Positions 1 to 8,283 of a stretch of 64,000 nt of DNA are shown here, piece by piece. Positions within the stretch are counted from its first letter, which is position 1; the number at the start of each line of letters is the position of its first letter. The notes under the pieces are model-generated. The model was not told where the DNA came from, searched no databases, and saw only the letters and a program-made list of their open reading frames with translations. The stretch spans positions 1-64,000 of the forward strand of contig JBQCGP010000071.1 of NCBI GenBank assembly GCA_051955535.1. Reading direction: 5' to 3'. A program made the position numbers and the translations under genes. The DNA is from 13-2-20CM-68-14 sp051955535 (GTDB lineage Bacteria > Actinomycetota > Thermoleophilia > Gaiellales > Gaiellaceae).

Positions 1-3000
1 GTCTCGTTCTCCGGCACGGACGGGACTTCCGGGATGGACTCGTGTTCCGCGCCGAAGACGTACTCGAGCCCGGATTCGGCGAGTGCATCGGTCAGCGGTA
101 CGTGCACGGACAAGGCCGGCAACGTCGGCACGGCCTCGTTCGGGCTCTCGTACGACGCAACCGCGCCGACGGGCGTGACCGCCGTCCCTGCACGGGCTCC
201 CGACTCGAACGGCTGGTACAACCACGCGCTCGGCGTCTCGTTCACGGGTACCGACGGCACGTCGGGCATCAGCAGCTGCACGCAGACGAGCTACTCGAGC
301 CCCGACAACGGCTCGGCCTCGGTCGCGGGGACGTGCGTCGACGTCGCGGGGAACGTCAGCGCCTCGACCACGTTCGGGCTCCAGTACGACTCGACCGGGC
401 CGTCGGTGACGGCGACTCCCGCCCGCGGGGCCGACGCGAACGGCTGGTACAACCACGCCCTCTCGGTCTCCTACAGCGGTACCGACGCCACCTCCGGCGG
501 GGTTTCGTGCGTGTCCGCGCGTACCTACTCCGGCCCGGATGACGCGGCCGCCTCCGTGACCGGCTCGTGCACCGACAAGGCCGGGAATTCGACCTCGCGG
601 ACGTTCGGGCTCAAGTACGACGGAACGGCGCCTTCCGTGAACGCCACCCCGGCCCGCTCGCCGGACTCGAACGGTTGGTACAACCGGCCGCTGAACGTCA
701 GCTTCGCCGGCGCCGATGGAACCTCGGGGCTCGCGTCCTGCACCGGCACCCAGACCTACGACGGTCCCGATAACGGCAGCGCCTCGGTGACAGGATCGTG
801 CCTCGACAACGCCGGCAACGTCGCCACGACCTCCTTGCCGATCAAGTACGACTCGACACCGCCGACGGCGACGGGCAGCGCTGGGCGGAACCCCGATTCA
901 AACGGCTGGTACAACCACGCGGTCTCGATCGGCTTTTCGGGGACCGATGCAACGTCCGGCGTCGACACGTGCACGCAGACCTCGTATTCGGGCCCGGACA
1001 CGGGCACCGCCTCGGTCAGCGGGACATGTACGGACAAGGCCGGCAACCGCAGCGCCACCTCGACGTTCGGGCTCAAATACGACTCGAACGGCCCTTCCGT
1101 GACCGCCAGCCCGGATCGCCAGCCGGATTCGAACGGCTGGTACAACCATGCGCTGACCGTCTCCTTCTCGGGCACGGATGCGACCTCGGGCATGGACTCC
1201 TGCGCGACGTCGAAGACGTACTCGGCCCCCGATGACAGCGCCGCGACCGTCAGTGGCACGTGCACGGACAAGGCGGGCAACGTCGGCTCCGTTCTGTTCG
1301 GGCTCAAGTACGACTCCACGGCGCCGCTGGTGACGGCGACGCCGGGCCGCTCCGCCGATTCGAACGGCTGGTTCAACCACCCGCTCGCGGTGTCCTTCAG
1401 CGGTACCGACGGGATGTCCGGGATCGACTCCTGCGTCGGGCCACAGACCTATTCAGGCCCGGACAACGGCACCGCGTCGGTCAACGGCACGTGCCAGGAC
1501 AAGGCCGGCAACATCGGCACAGCAGCGTTCCCGCTTGCGTACGACTCGACGGCTCCCGATGCCTCGGCCACGCTTGGCCGCGGCCCCGACGCGAACGGGT
1601 GGTACGACAAACCTGTCACCGTCTCGTTCGGGGGGACGGACAGAACGTCGGGGATCGCTTCCTGCACGGCGCAAAAGACGTACACAGGCCCCGACACCGG
1701 CAGTGCCGCGGTCAGCGGCTCCTGCACCGACGTAGCCGGCAACGTCGATCCGGCGTCGGCATCTTTCCAGTACGACTCGACCGCCCCGTCTGTCGTGGGG
1801 ACACCGTCGCGGGCCGCGGACTCGAACGGCTGGTACAACCACCCGCTGACCGTCTCCTTCTCCGGTACGGACGGCACCTCCGGCCTCGGCTCGTGCAGCC
1901 AGGCGACGTACAACGGGCCGGACAACGGCACGGCGTCGGTCGGCGGGACCTGTACCGACAAGGCGGGTAACACCGGCTCGGGCTCCTTTGCGCTCAAGTA
2001 CGACTCCACGGCGCCCACATCGGTCACCGGGACGCCGTCACGCAACCCGGACTCGAACGGCTGGTACAACCACCCGCTCACCGTCCAGTACGGGGGCATC
2101 GACCCGATTTCGGGCATCGCTTCCTGCTCGCAGATGCCGTACTCCGGGCCAAGCAGCGGCCTGGCCTCGGTCGGCGGCACATGCACGGACAAGGCCGGAA
2201 ACACCAGCGCGCCGGTCTCGTCGACATTCCAGTACGACGACACCGGGCCGGCCGTTACGCCAACGCCGTCGCGAGGGCCCGACGCGAACGGCTGGTACAA
2301 CCATCCGCTCACGGTGTCGTTCTCCGGCACCGATGCCCTCTCAGGCGGCGTGTCCTGTGACGCGCCGGTCACTTACTCCACACCCGATTCGGCGACCGCG
2401 TCGCTGGGCGGCTCCTGCTCCGACGCAGCCGGGAACGTGACGTCGGTCGGCTTCCCGCTGAAGTACGACGCGACCAAGCCGGACGTCACCGCGACGGCGG
2501 GCCGGGCCGCCGACGCAAACGGTTGGTACAACCACACCCTCGGAATCTCGTTCAGCGGCGGCGACGCTACTTCCGGCGTCGTCTCCTGCACGCCGCAGAT
2601 CGACTACTCCGGCCCCGACAGCGCAAGCGCCGCGGCCACCGGAACCTGCACCGACAACGCAGGCAACACCGGTAGCGGAACGCTGCAGTTCAAGTACGAC
2701 GACAACGGCCCGAGCGTCGTCGCCACCCCCTCCCGCCAGCCGGACGCGAACGGCTGGTACAACCAGCCGCTCACCGTCTCCTTCAGCGGCAGCGACGCGA
2801 TCTCAGGACTCGGCTCCTGCGTCGGGCCGACGACCTACTCCGGCCCGGACAACGGCTCGGCGACCGTCAGCGGCTCTTGCAGCGACCTCGCCGGAAACAC
2901 GACGCCACGGACGTTCTCGCTTCAGTACGACGCGACGCCGCCGCAGATAACGGGTTCGTCACCGATGCGTCCTCCGGACGCGAACGGGTGGTACAACCAT

Positions 3001-3860
3001 CCGCTCACGATCGCGTTCAACGGGTCGGACGCGACCTCCGGGATCGCGTCCTGCTCGCAGCCGACCTACGACGGCCCGGACGGCGCCGCTGCCTCGGTCG
3101 GTGGTACGTGCACCGACAACGCCGGGAACACGAGCGCGCCGGGCTCCGCGTCCTTCCAGTACGACGCGACGCCGCCGACGGTCACCGGCGCCGTGCCGGT
3201 TCGGGCGGCCGACCACGACGGCTGGTACACGCACCCGGTCGGCTTCGCCATCACGGGTCAGGACGGCACCTCCGGGCTCGACCAGTGCCCGGCGGCGATG
3301 TATTCGGGACCTGACGGCTCCGAGGCCTCCGTGACCGGCGCCTGCTTCGACGTCGCGGGCAACCGCGGCACGCAGACGTTCCCCCTGCAGTACGACGGAA
3401 CCCCGCCATCGGTCGTCCCCACCCCCGCCCGTGCTCCCGATTCGAACGGTTGGTATAACCATCCCGTGTCGGTCGCGTTCTCGGGCGACGACGCCGTGTC
3501 CGGTCTCGACACCTGCTCCGCGCCGGGCACCTACACCGGACCGGACAGCCGCACGGGCTCGCTGACCGGGACTTGCACCGACAAAGCCGGGAACGTCGGC
3601 TTCGGCGTCTTCGGGCTCGAGTACGACGCCACGGCTCCACGCTCTGTCGCGGGGACTCCGTCGCGGCCTCCCGACTCGGACGGCTGGTACAACCACGGGC
3701 TCACCGTCGGCTTCGCGGGCGTCGACGACATGTCGGGCATCGCAAGCTGCAGCCAGGGCTCATACGGAGGCCCCGACAACGCAAATGCGTCTGTGGGCGG
3801 CTCGTGCGTCGACAACGCAGGGAACGTCGGCGCGGCCACGCCTTTCGGCCTCCGGTACGA
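1..3860 (+). repeat. Tandem 231-bp coding repeats (77-aa Ig-like modules)
   Basis: The N-G-W-Y-N core recurs every 231 bases (for example near 208, 439, 670 and 901) through to about 3685. I count sixteen complete cores (two slightly altered: NGWFN and NGWYD; one DGWYT; one DGWYN) plus the tail of a seventeenth at the left edge. Copies differ at synonymous sites, so they are diverged rather than freshly duplicated. Confidence 0.85.
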
Positions 3861-4425
3861 CGCGACGCCGCCGTCCGTGACGGATGTGACCGTGGTGCCG
3901 GGCGACCGAACGGCCGTCGTGCGCTGGTCGGTCTCGCGAGACACCACGGACGTGGCCGTGTCGCGCTCGGCCGGCACAAAATCGCAGCCCGTGACCGTCT
4001 ACCAGGGCACGGACGCCGCTTACACGGATCACGGACTGACCGACGGCATCCGCTACCGCTACACGGTCACCGCCTTCGATGCTGCGGGCAACACGGCTGC
4101 GAACTCTGCAGAGGCGACGCCGACGGCGCCGTTGTACTCGCCGCCCGCCGGGGCGCGGCTCACCGGGCCGCCGCGCCTGGCGTGGAAGCCGACCGCAAAG
4201 GCGCGCTACTACAACGTCCAGGTCTGGCGGGGCCGGAAGATCTTCAGCGCCTGGCCGACGAAGACAAGCTTGCGCCTGCCGCGCGTATGGAAGTTCAAGG
4301 GTCGGCGATATCGGCTCGCTCCGGGGCGGTATCGCTGGTACGTCTGGCCCGGCTTCGGCGCCCGAAGCGTGAAGCGGTACGGAAGCATGCTCGGCTCGAG
4401 CTCTTTCGTGATCGTCGCGCGCTGA
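1..4425 (+). CDS. Giant secreted Ig-like repeat protein, 3' part
   Basis: The frame is open from base 1, so the gene begins upstream of the window; the first ATG inside it (34) lies in the middle of a repeat and is not the real start. About 1,280 residues consist of back-to-back 77-residue modules, each with a P-D-S/A-N-G-W-Y-N motif, a G-T-D-x-T-S-G stretch, two cysteines probably forming an intramodule disulfide, and a C-T-D-K-A-G-N ending, as in bacterial Ig-like/HYR-type surface domains. A fibronectin type III-like domain follows (about bases 3868-4125), then a roughly 100-residue basic, Trp/Tyr-rich C-terminal domain with no LPXTG motif or membrane helix. The likely role is a secreted or wall-associated adhesin or stalk; this is inferred from architecture only. 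The next gene lies on the opposite strand. Confidence 0.8.
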   Translation, partial: VSFSGTDGTSGMDSCSAPKTYSSPDSASASVSGTCTDKAGNVGTASFGLSYDATAPTGVTAVPARAPDSNGWYNHALGVSFTGTDGTSGISSCTQTSYSSPDNGSASVAGTCVDVAGNVSASTTFGLQYDSTGPSVTATPARGADANGWYNHALSVSYSGTDATSGGVSCVSARTYSGPDDAAASVTGSCTDKAGNSTSRTFGLKYDGTAPSVNATPARSPDSNGWYNRPLNVSFAGADGTSGLASCTGTQTYDGPDNGSASVTGSCLDNAGNVATTSLPIKYDSTPPTATGSAGRNPDSNGWYNHAVSIGFSGTDATSGVDTCTQTSYSGPDTGTASVSGTCTDKAGNRSATSTFGLKYDSNGPSVTASPDRQPDSNGWYNHALTVSFSGTDATSGMDSCATSKTYSAPDDSAATVSGTCTDKAGNVGSVLFGLKYDSTAPLVTATPGRSADSNGWFNHPLAVSFSGTDGMSGIDSCVGPQTYSGPDNGTASVNGTCQDKAGNIGTAAFPLAYDSTAPDASATLGRGPDANGWYDKPVTVSFGGTDRTSGIASCTAQKTYTGPDTGSAAVSGSCTDVAGNVDPASASFQYDSTAPSVVGTPSRAADSNGWYNHPLTVSFSGTDGTSGLGSCSQATYNGPDNGTASVGGTCTDKAGNTGSGSFALKYDSTAPTSVTGTPSRNPDSNGWYNHPLTVQYGGIDPISGIASCSQMPYSGPSSGLASVGGTCTDKAGNTSAPVSSTFQYDDTGPAVTPTPSRGPDANGWYNHPLTVSFSGTDALSGGVSCDAPVTYSTPDSATASLGGSCSDAAGNVTSVGFPLKYDATKPDVTATAGRAADANGWYNHTLGISFSGGDATSGVVSCTPQIDYSGPDSASAAATGTCTDNAGNTGSGTLQFKYDDNGPSVVATPSRQPDANGWYNQPLTVSFSGSDAISGLGSCVGPTTYSGPDNGSATVSGSCSDLAGNTTPRTFSLQYDATPPQITGSSPMRPPDANGWYNHPLTIAFNGSDATSGIASCSQPTYDGPDGAAASVGGTCTDNAGNTSAPGSASFQYDATPPTVTGAVPVRAADHDGWYTHPVGFAITGQDGTSGLDQCPAAMYSGPDGSEASVTGACFDVAGNRGTQTFPLQYDGTPPSVVPTPARAPDSNGWYNHPVSVAFSGDDAVSGLDTCSAPGTYTGPDSRTGSLTGTCTDKAGNVGFGVFGLEYDATAPRSVAGTPSRPPDSDGWYNHGLTVGFAGVDDMSGIASCSQGSYGGPDNANASVGGSCVDNAGNVGAATPFGLRYDATPPSVTDVTVVPGDRTAVVRWSVSRDTTDVAVSRSAGTKSQPVTVYQGTDAAYTDHGLTDGIRYRYTVTAFDAAGNTAANSAEATPTAPLYSPPAGARLTGPPRLAWKPTAKARYYNVQVWRGRKIFSAWPTKTSLRLPRVWKFKGRRYRLAPGRYRWYVWPGFGARSVKRYGSMLGSSSFVIVAR

Positions 4426-4436
4426 GCCTGGCGCAG

Positions 4437-4802
4437 CTAGCTCTCGCCGTCGTTCCTCAACACGCGTTGGAGTCGTCGCGCAAGCGCTTGCCGTTCGAGT
4501 CGTCTCCCAAGGTCGTCGGTGAGTTTGCGACGTAGTTCTTCGTCGAGGTGCTCGATAACAGCGGCGGACTCGCGTTGGCGCTCGAACTCGGCTGTCGCGG
4601 CGACTCGGCTTTCGATCGGATGACCGGTCGCGAACACGCGGCCTCCGCGTGCGTCGTACTCGGCGAGGGTCGCGTTGACAAGCTCGGAGCAGCCGCACCC
4701 ACATAACCAGCCGACCGCGTGTTGGTTTGCTCGAAGGTCGAAGCGATCGGCAACCCGGCGGATTTCGTCATTGACGACGTGCGCTAGGGCAACGCGCTCC
4801 AT
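4437..4802 (-). CDS. Small Cys-motif hypothetical protein
   Basis: A 121-residue protein with an N-terminal segment of the form V-x-N-E-I-x-R-x-x-D-R-F, a central C-G-C-G-C cluster followed by a T-L-A-E-Y-D-A-R segment and a G-H-P-I-E motif, then a charged, Arg/Glu-rich helical tail. This order resembles a family of short actinobacterial hypothetical proteins that carry a C-x-C-x4-C knuckle followed by an E-Y-x-x-V-R-x3-R-F-x-V-x-P-G-H segment; here the knuckle is compressed. No function is known to me. The gene stands alone, convergent with the giant repeat protein, only 11 bases from its stop. No strong ribosome binding site precedes the ATG, so a downstream start is possible. Confidence 0.55.
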   Translation of the reverse strand: MERVALAHVVNDEIRRVADRFDLRANQHAVGWLCGCGCSELVNATLAEYDARGGRVFATGHPIESRVAATAEFERQRESAAVIEHLDEELRRKLTDDLGRRLERQALARRLQRVLRNDGES

Positions 4803-4900
4803 GACACGAAGATGACGTCAGTTCTGTGGGCGTGGCGTGTGCATTGTGTGTGCAGGCGCCCACGAACGAGGAAGCGGAGTCTCTACGTCGCTCGGAGGGA

Positions 4901-5023
4901 AGGGACTGTCCCCAACGGGGACTGTCCCATCAAACGGTTATTGGGACAGACCCTGCGGGGTCAGTCCGTGCGTTCCACGTCAGGGGCGGTTTGTTAGGAC
5001 GACCCCTGCGGAGGCAGTCCCTG
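4901..5023. repeat. GGGACTGTCCC-type palindromic repeat, copy 1
   Basis: The sequence carries AGGGACTGTCCCC, then GGGGACTGTCCCA, a short AAACGGTTATT centre, and the complementary arm TGGGACAGACCC-TGCGGGG-TCAGTCC (4901-4967). A more degenerate second arm follows (about 4993-5023). The same arms occur at 43725-43779, 50791-50879 and 57673-57710. The 4803-5029 gap otherwise shows no convincing gene. Confidence 0.75.
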
Positions 5024-5029
5024 CGTCGT

Positions 5030-5647
5030 TCAGATCGCGCGGCGGAGGAGCCGCACGGACGCGGACAAGAACCCGACCTCGCCGAGGACGATCAGGAGCA
5101 GGATCGCGCCGCCGAGCATCAGCAGGCCCTGGTCGGGCGACGAGGCGGCACTCGATACGTCGACCGCTCGCACGTCCCCGGCGAGGTGGCCGAAGGTCAG
5201 CGCACCGAAGACACGGCCTGCTCGTCGCAAGACAGACGGGGGCGGGGGTGGAGGAGATACGTGGCGAGCGACGGGGCGGTGCGTCACGGGCGCGGTAGCT
5301 CGCGCCGAGGCCTGGTGGTGACTCGGGGTCGCTGAGGGCTGGTCGGCAGACTGCGTGACAGACGGCGTCAGGGGCTGGGAAGGCGAAGACGCCTGGGTGA
5401 CCGTGCGTGCCGGAGCCGGCTTCGCCTGCGGTGCCGGGTCGGGTGCAGGCCCGCTCGAGTGCCTTGGAGCCGGGTCAGGCGATTGGCCACCCGCAACCGC
5501 GGGTGCCGCGAAGGTTGCAGCGAAAGCAAGGCACGCAGCGGTGACGAGCGCCCGACGGGGCTCGATCAGATTGAACGTACGTGACCCTCGCTCTCCTAAC
5601 ACATCTCCCCCGACGGTCAACTGGGATGGTCTTCCATCTAGGCCCAC
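5030..5647 (-). CDS. Secreted low-complexity protein with C-terminal membrane anchor (A)
   Basis: About 205 residues from a GTG start at 5647; a later GTG at 5602, preceded by a G-rich stretch, is also possible. A hydrophobic segment (ALVTAACLAFAATFAAPAVA) ending in A-x-A looks like a signal peptide. It is followed by a roughly 100-residue Pro/Ala/Ser/Thr region including a run of six prolines, and then a C-terminal hydrophobic helix (LLMLGGAILLLIVLGEVGFL) ending in a short basic tail, R-L-L-R-R-A-I. The layout predicts a protein mostly outside the membrane, held by the C-terminal helix. It matches the next gene upstream (5673-6683) in design, 25 bases away on the same strand, so the two probably share a transcript. 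I recognise no family. Confidence 0.6.
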   Translation of the reverse strand: MGLDGRPSQLTVGGDVLGERGSRTFNLIEPRRALVTAACLAFAATFAAPAVAGGQSPDPAPRHSSGPAPDPAPQAKPAPARTVTQASSPSQPLTPSVTQSADQPSATPSHHQASARATAPVTHRPVARHVSPPPPPPSVLRRAGRVFGALTFGHLAGDVRAVDVSSAASSPDQGLLMLGGAILLLIVLGEVGFLSASVRLLRRAI

Positions 5648-5672
5648 GTGTCAAACCAGGCGACCGGTCGGC

Positions 5673-6683
5673 TCAGAGCCGCAGCGGCCGACGGACACTG
5701 CGACGGAACCTCGTGCTCCAGAACCAAATGGCGAGGAACCCGACGTAGGCAAGGCCGAACAGCATCCCGAGCTGCAGCATCGCCCGAGTGTTCTTGAGCG
5801 GCCGGTCGGGCAACGGGGCCACGGCCGCCTGGCGAACAATGGCCCGAGCGGGCTTCGGCGCGACAAGCCCGTGGCGTGCCGGCCGCAAAGCAGGCGCCGT
5901 TCGGGGCGATTTCGCGGAATGTCGTGTGATTGATACTGAATCGACCTTCTGCGGAGCACTTGATCGTCGAATCTGCAACGAGATCGAACGCGAGATCTGT
6001 TGGTGCTTCGTTACAACGGAAGATGCGGTTACAGAACGGTTTTGAGAACCTGATACTACGGGTTGCGGATTACGTGATACCGAAATATCACTCGATTGAT
6101 GCATTGCAATTGCGTGCGTCAAGATGTGAATCGACGCCGGCGTAGACGGCGCGAGGGCTGCAGCCCGGGGCGAGGCCTTCTCGACGGCAACGGCGCGAGC
6201 GGCTGCCGAAAGCCGCATGGCTACCCGGGCCTGGGCGGCGTCAGATACGGGTACCAGGGCGCGCAGGCGCTGTGCCGCGGGTGCTGGATCTGCCGCCAAC
6301 CTCGCTGCGATCGCACGTACGTTCGTGCCGGTGAAAGCCGGAGCCGTCGAAATGGCTGTACCAGCGTGATACTGCGGGGTCTGCGGCTGGTGATACTGCG
6401 CCGGTTCCGCGCCGACCGACACGGATGCCGCGTCAGTCGCAGCGGATTGGGCTGCGATTACGGCGTCCGTGGCGGCCGGCGCGGCTGTCCCGGCGTCTCC
6501 CGCGGGGTAGGTTGCTGCGGCTGCGGGAGAAACGGTGTCGGCGGAGTCTGCTCGCGCCGTGGGCGCGAAGGCCCCGTACGCGGCGAACGCGGCCGCGACC
6601 ACGGCGGCACCGCCGACAAAGCGCAGACGGCCGATGCGAGATTCGCGATCTCTGATCGGGATTCGATCCGGTACCTGCGTCAC
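5673..6683 (-). CDS. Secreted Ala/Ser/Val-rich protein with C-terminal membrane anchor (B)
   Basis: 336 residues from a GTG start. The N-terminus is charged (IPIRDRESRIGRLRF) and leads into a hydrophobic Ala-rich signal or anchor segment ending T-A-R-A-D. The middle 230 residues are low-complexity (Ala, Ser, Thr, Val, Gln). The C-terminus has a membrane helix (MLFGLAYVGFLAIWFW) followed by a strongly basic tail. Residues just before the helix and the x-V-G-F-L motif inside it resemble protein A (5030-5647), suggesting paralogues. The part encoding residues about 180-260 (near 5900-6110) is noticeably less GC-rich than the flanks. The gene is divergent from the sigma factor gene. Function unknown. 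Confidence 0.6.
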   Translation of the reverse strand: MTQVPDRIPIRDRESRIGRLRFVGGAAVVAAAFAAYGAFAPTARADSADTVSPAAAATYPAGDAGTAAPAATDAVIAAQSAATDAASVSVGAEPAQYHQPQTPQYHAGTAISTAPAFTGTNVRAIAARLAADPAPAAQRLRALVPVSDAAQARVAMRLSAAARAVAVEKASPRAAALAPSTPASIHILTHAIAMHQSSDISVSRNPQPVVSGSQNRSVTASSVVTKHQQISRSISLQIRRSSAPQKVDSVSITRHSAKSPRTAPALRPARHGLVAPKPARAIVRQAAVAPLPDRPLKNTRAMLQLGMLFGLAYVGFLAIWFWSTRFRRSVRRPLRL

Positions 6684-6750
6684 TTCTCCGATAAAAGGTA
6701 AGTACCCAAACGCGCACTCTGCGAACCCACGAATTCATTCGAAAGAAAAA

Positions 6751-6806
6751 AATTCGGTTCGAATTTGCGTTCCGGGAAAAGTGCACCTATTATCGGCCGA
6801 GGGAGG
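6751..6806 (+). promoter_or_regulatory. Promoter, palindrome and RBS for the sigma factor gene
   Basis: A -35-like TTGCGT (6765-6770), a 17-base spacer and a good -10 TATTAT (6788-6793) predict a start near 6800, directly followed by the Shine-Dalgarno sequence GGGAGG (6801-6806) nine bases before GTG 6816. A perfect inverted repeat AATTCG-GTT-CGAATT (6751-6765) abuts the -35 element and could be an operator. The 6690-6795 stretch is unusually AT-rich for this window. Confidence 0.5.
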
Positions 6807-6815
6807 TTGCGCTCG

Positions 6816-7583
6816 GTGACCGTTGCGATTGGATCGACAAAGGAAAGTGCTCGACAGACGTTTGATCCACCGCTCTCGGTCCGCCGGCGGATCGGTACGG
6901 CGCCCGGAAGTCTTCGTGATGCCCCAGACGGCGACGCTCCCACCGGGTGCCGACCGAGTCCGTTCCGTAGCTCTCCCAGGCAGGCCCGCTCGCGCTCGCT
7001 GCTGCGCGACTACCGCGAGCGCGGCGACCGGTCGGCGCGCGAGCGCCTGATTGCGCAGTACCTGCCGCTCGTCAGGGGGCTCGCTCGACGCTACGCAGGT
7101 CGCGGCGAGCAGCTCGACGACCTCGTCCAGGTCGGGGCGATCGGCCTCATGAAGGCGATCGAACGGTTCGACCCCAACCGCGGGGTCGACCTACCGGCGT
7201 TCGCGGTCCCAACGATCTCCGGCGAGATCCAGCGGCACCTGCGCGATCGCGTCGCGCCGATCAGGATGCCGCGTCGTGAGGGCGGAGCTGCAGCCGACCC
7301 GCCGCCCTCCGTGGAGTCGCTGTCCCGCGGCAGGGGCGACGATGAGGCCCCCGCGCTGCCCGGCGTGCTCGAGCCCGGGTTCGAGCTCGGAGAGGACCGG
7401 GCGGCTCTCGAACGGGCATTTCGCGTGCTCGATCCTCGCGAGCGCCGGGTGCTCCAGCTCAGTTTCTTCGCGGAGCTGCCGCAGTCGAGGATCGGCAAGG
7501 AGCTCGGCATCTCGCAGATCCACGTGTCGAGGGTGTCCCGCCGGGCGCTGGAAAAGCTTCGGGCGGAGTTGGAGGCGGGCTAG
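6816..7583 (+). CDS. SigB/SigF-type RNA polymerase sigma factor
   Basis: About 255 residues from the GTG at 6816, chosen for its GGGAGG ribosome binding site; an in-frame TTG at 6765 would add 17 residues without a site. After a variable N-terminus come region 2 (LIAQYLPLVRGLARRY, then DDLVQVGAIGLMKAIERFD), region 3 (ISGEIQRHLRD-RVAPIRMPR) and region 4 with a helix-turn-helix (PQSRIGKELGISQIHVSRVS). This is the pattern of sigma-B/F/G family alternative factors, which direct general stress or developmental genes. No anti-sigma or anti-anti-sigma gene is adjacent. The next gene, a membrane-tethered HicB-like protein, starts eight bases downstream and is probably cotranscribed. Confidence 0.9.
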   Translation: MTVAIGSTKESARQTFDPPLSVRRRIGTAPGSLRDAPDGDAPTGCRPSPFRSSPRQARSRSLLRDYRERGDRSARERLIAQYLPLVRGLARRYAGRGEQLDDLVQVGAIGLMKAIERFDPNRGVDLPAFAVPTISGEIQRHLRDRVAPIRMPRREGGAAADPPPSVESLSRGRGDDEAPALPGVLEPGFELGEDRAALERAFRVLDPRERRVLQLSFFAELPQSRIGKELGISQIHVSRVSRRALEKLRAELEAG

Positions 7584-7591
7584 GGGTTGTC

Positions 7592-8275
7592 ATGGCTGTA
7601 AGCACTAAAGTTCGCAAGCGTGGACGCCGGTATCAGCAGCGGCGGCGCGCGCAGCGCCGCCGAGTCGTGACGCCCTCCGGGCGCGGTCGCACGAAGGCTT
7701 CGGAGCCGGACCGCGCCGTCGAGCGGTACCTCGGCCTGCCGTACCACGTCACGCTCGTTCGTGACGGCGACGGCGAGGACGGCCCTTGGGTCGCACAGGT
7801 CGAAGAGCTCGCGGGCTGCACGAGCCGCGCGGAGACGGCCGAGCAGGCCACCAGCGGGATCCAGCAGGCTATGTCCGACTGGATCTCCGAGGCCCTGCGC
7901 GAGGGTCGGGAGGTTCCCGAACCGAAGCCCGTCGACGAGCACAGCGGGCGCTTGCTGCTGCGGATGCCACGGACGCTGCACGCGGAGCTGACGCGCCTCG
8001 CCGAGCGCGAGGGCATCAGCCTCAATCAGTTCATCACCGACGCGCTTGCGAGCGCCGTCGGCTGGCGGCTCGCGCGCTCCGCGGGCCGCACGGCGACGGG
8101 CTCGTTGAATCAGGTGCCCGGCGCGGAGGCGCTGACGCCTGAGCAGCAAGCCGAGCCGGACAGCGAGGAACGGCGCTCGCGGCGGCTCGTGATCACCCTG
8201 CTCGGTGCGAACCTCGTCGTTCTCGCGATCGCAGCAATCGTGGCCGCCATCGTCCTCGTCATGGCTGTCCGGTAG
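7592..8275 (+). CDS. HicB-like protein with C-terminal membrane helix
   Basis: 227 residues. A very basic N-terminus (about 1-35) precedes a HicB-type partial RNase-H-fold domain (about 45-110: Y-H-V-T-L-V-R-D, P-W-V-A-Q-V-E-E-L-A-G-C, A-E-T-A-E-Q-A). A ribbon-helix-helix segment follows (about 115-155: LLLRMPRTLHAELTRLAE, SLNQFITDALASAV). The last 35 residues are a basic stop-transfer motif and one strong transmembrane helix. HicB proteins are normally soluble antitoxins of the HicA ribonuclease; no hicA-like frame is adjacent. The membrane helix would hold the DNA-binding domain at the membrane. It lies eight bases behind the sigma factor gene, suggesting a shared transcript. Domain calls are from pattern recognition; the role is unknown. 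Confidence 0.75.
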   Translation: MAVSTKVRKRGRRYQQRRRAQRRRVVTPSGRGRTKASEPDRAVERYLGLPYHVTLVRDGDGEDGPWVAQVEELAGCTSRAETAEQATSGIQQAMSDWISEALREGREVPEPKPVDEHSGRLLLRMPRTLHAELTRLAEREGISLNQFITDALASAVGWRLARSAGRTATGSLNQVPGAEALTPEQQAEPDSEERRSRRLVITLLGANLVVLAIAAIVAAIVLVMAVR

Positions 8276-8283
8276 CCGCCGGG

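Noticed and set aside
4803..5029. Small plus-strand frames (for example from 4812 and 4826) as genes
   Set aside because: They read through the palindromic repeat and the antisense of the secreted protein gene, with no ribosome site and no recognisable sequence.
7592..8275. A HicAB toxin-antitoxin module
   Set aside because: No small HicA-like frame with the double-stranded RNA-binding fold is present on either side, and the HicB-like protein has a membrane helix.
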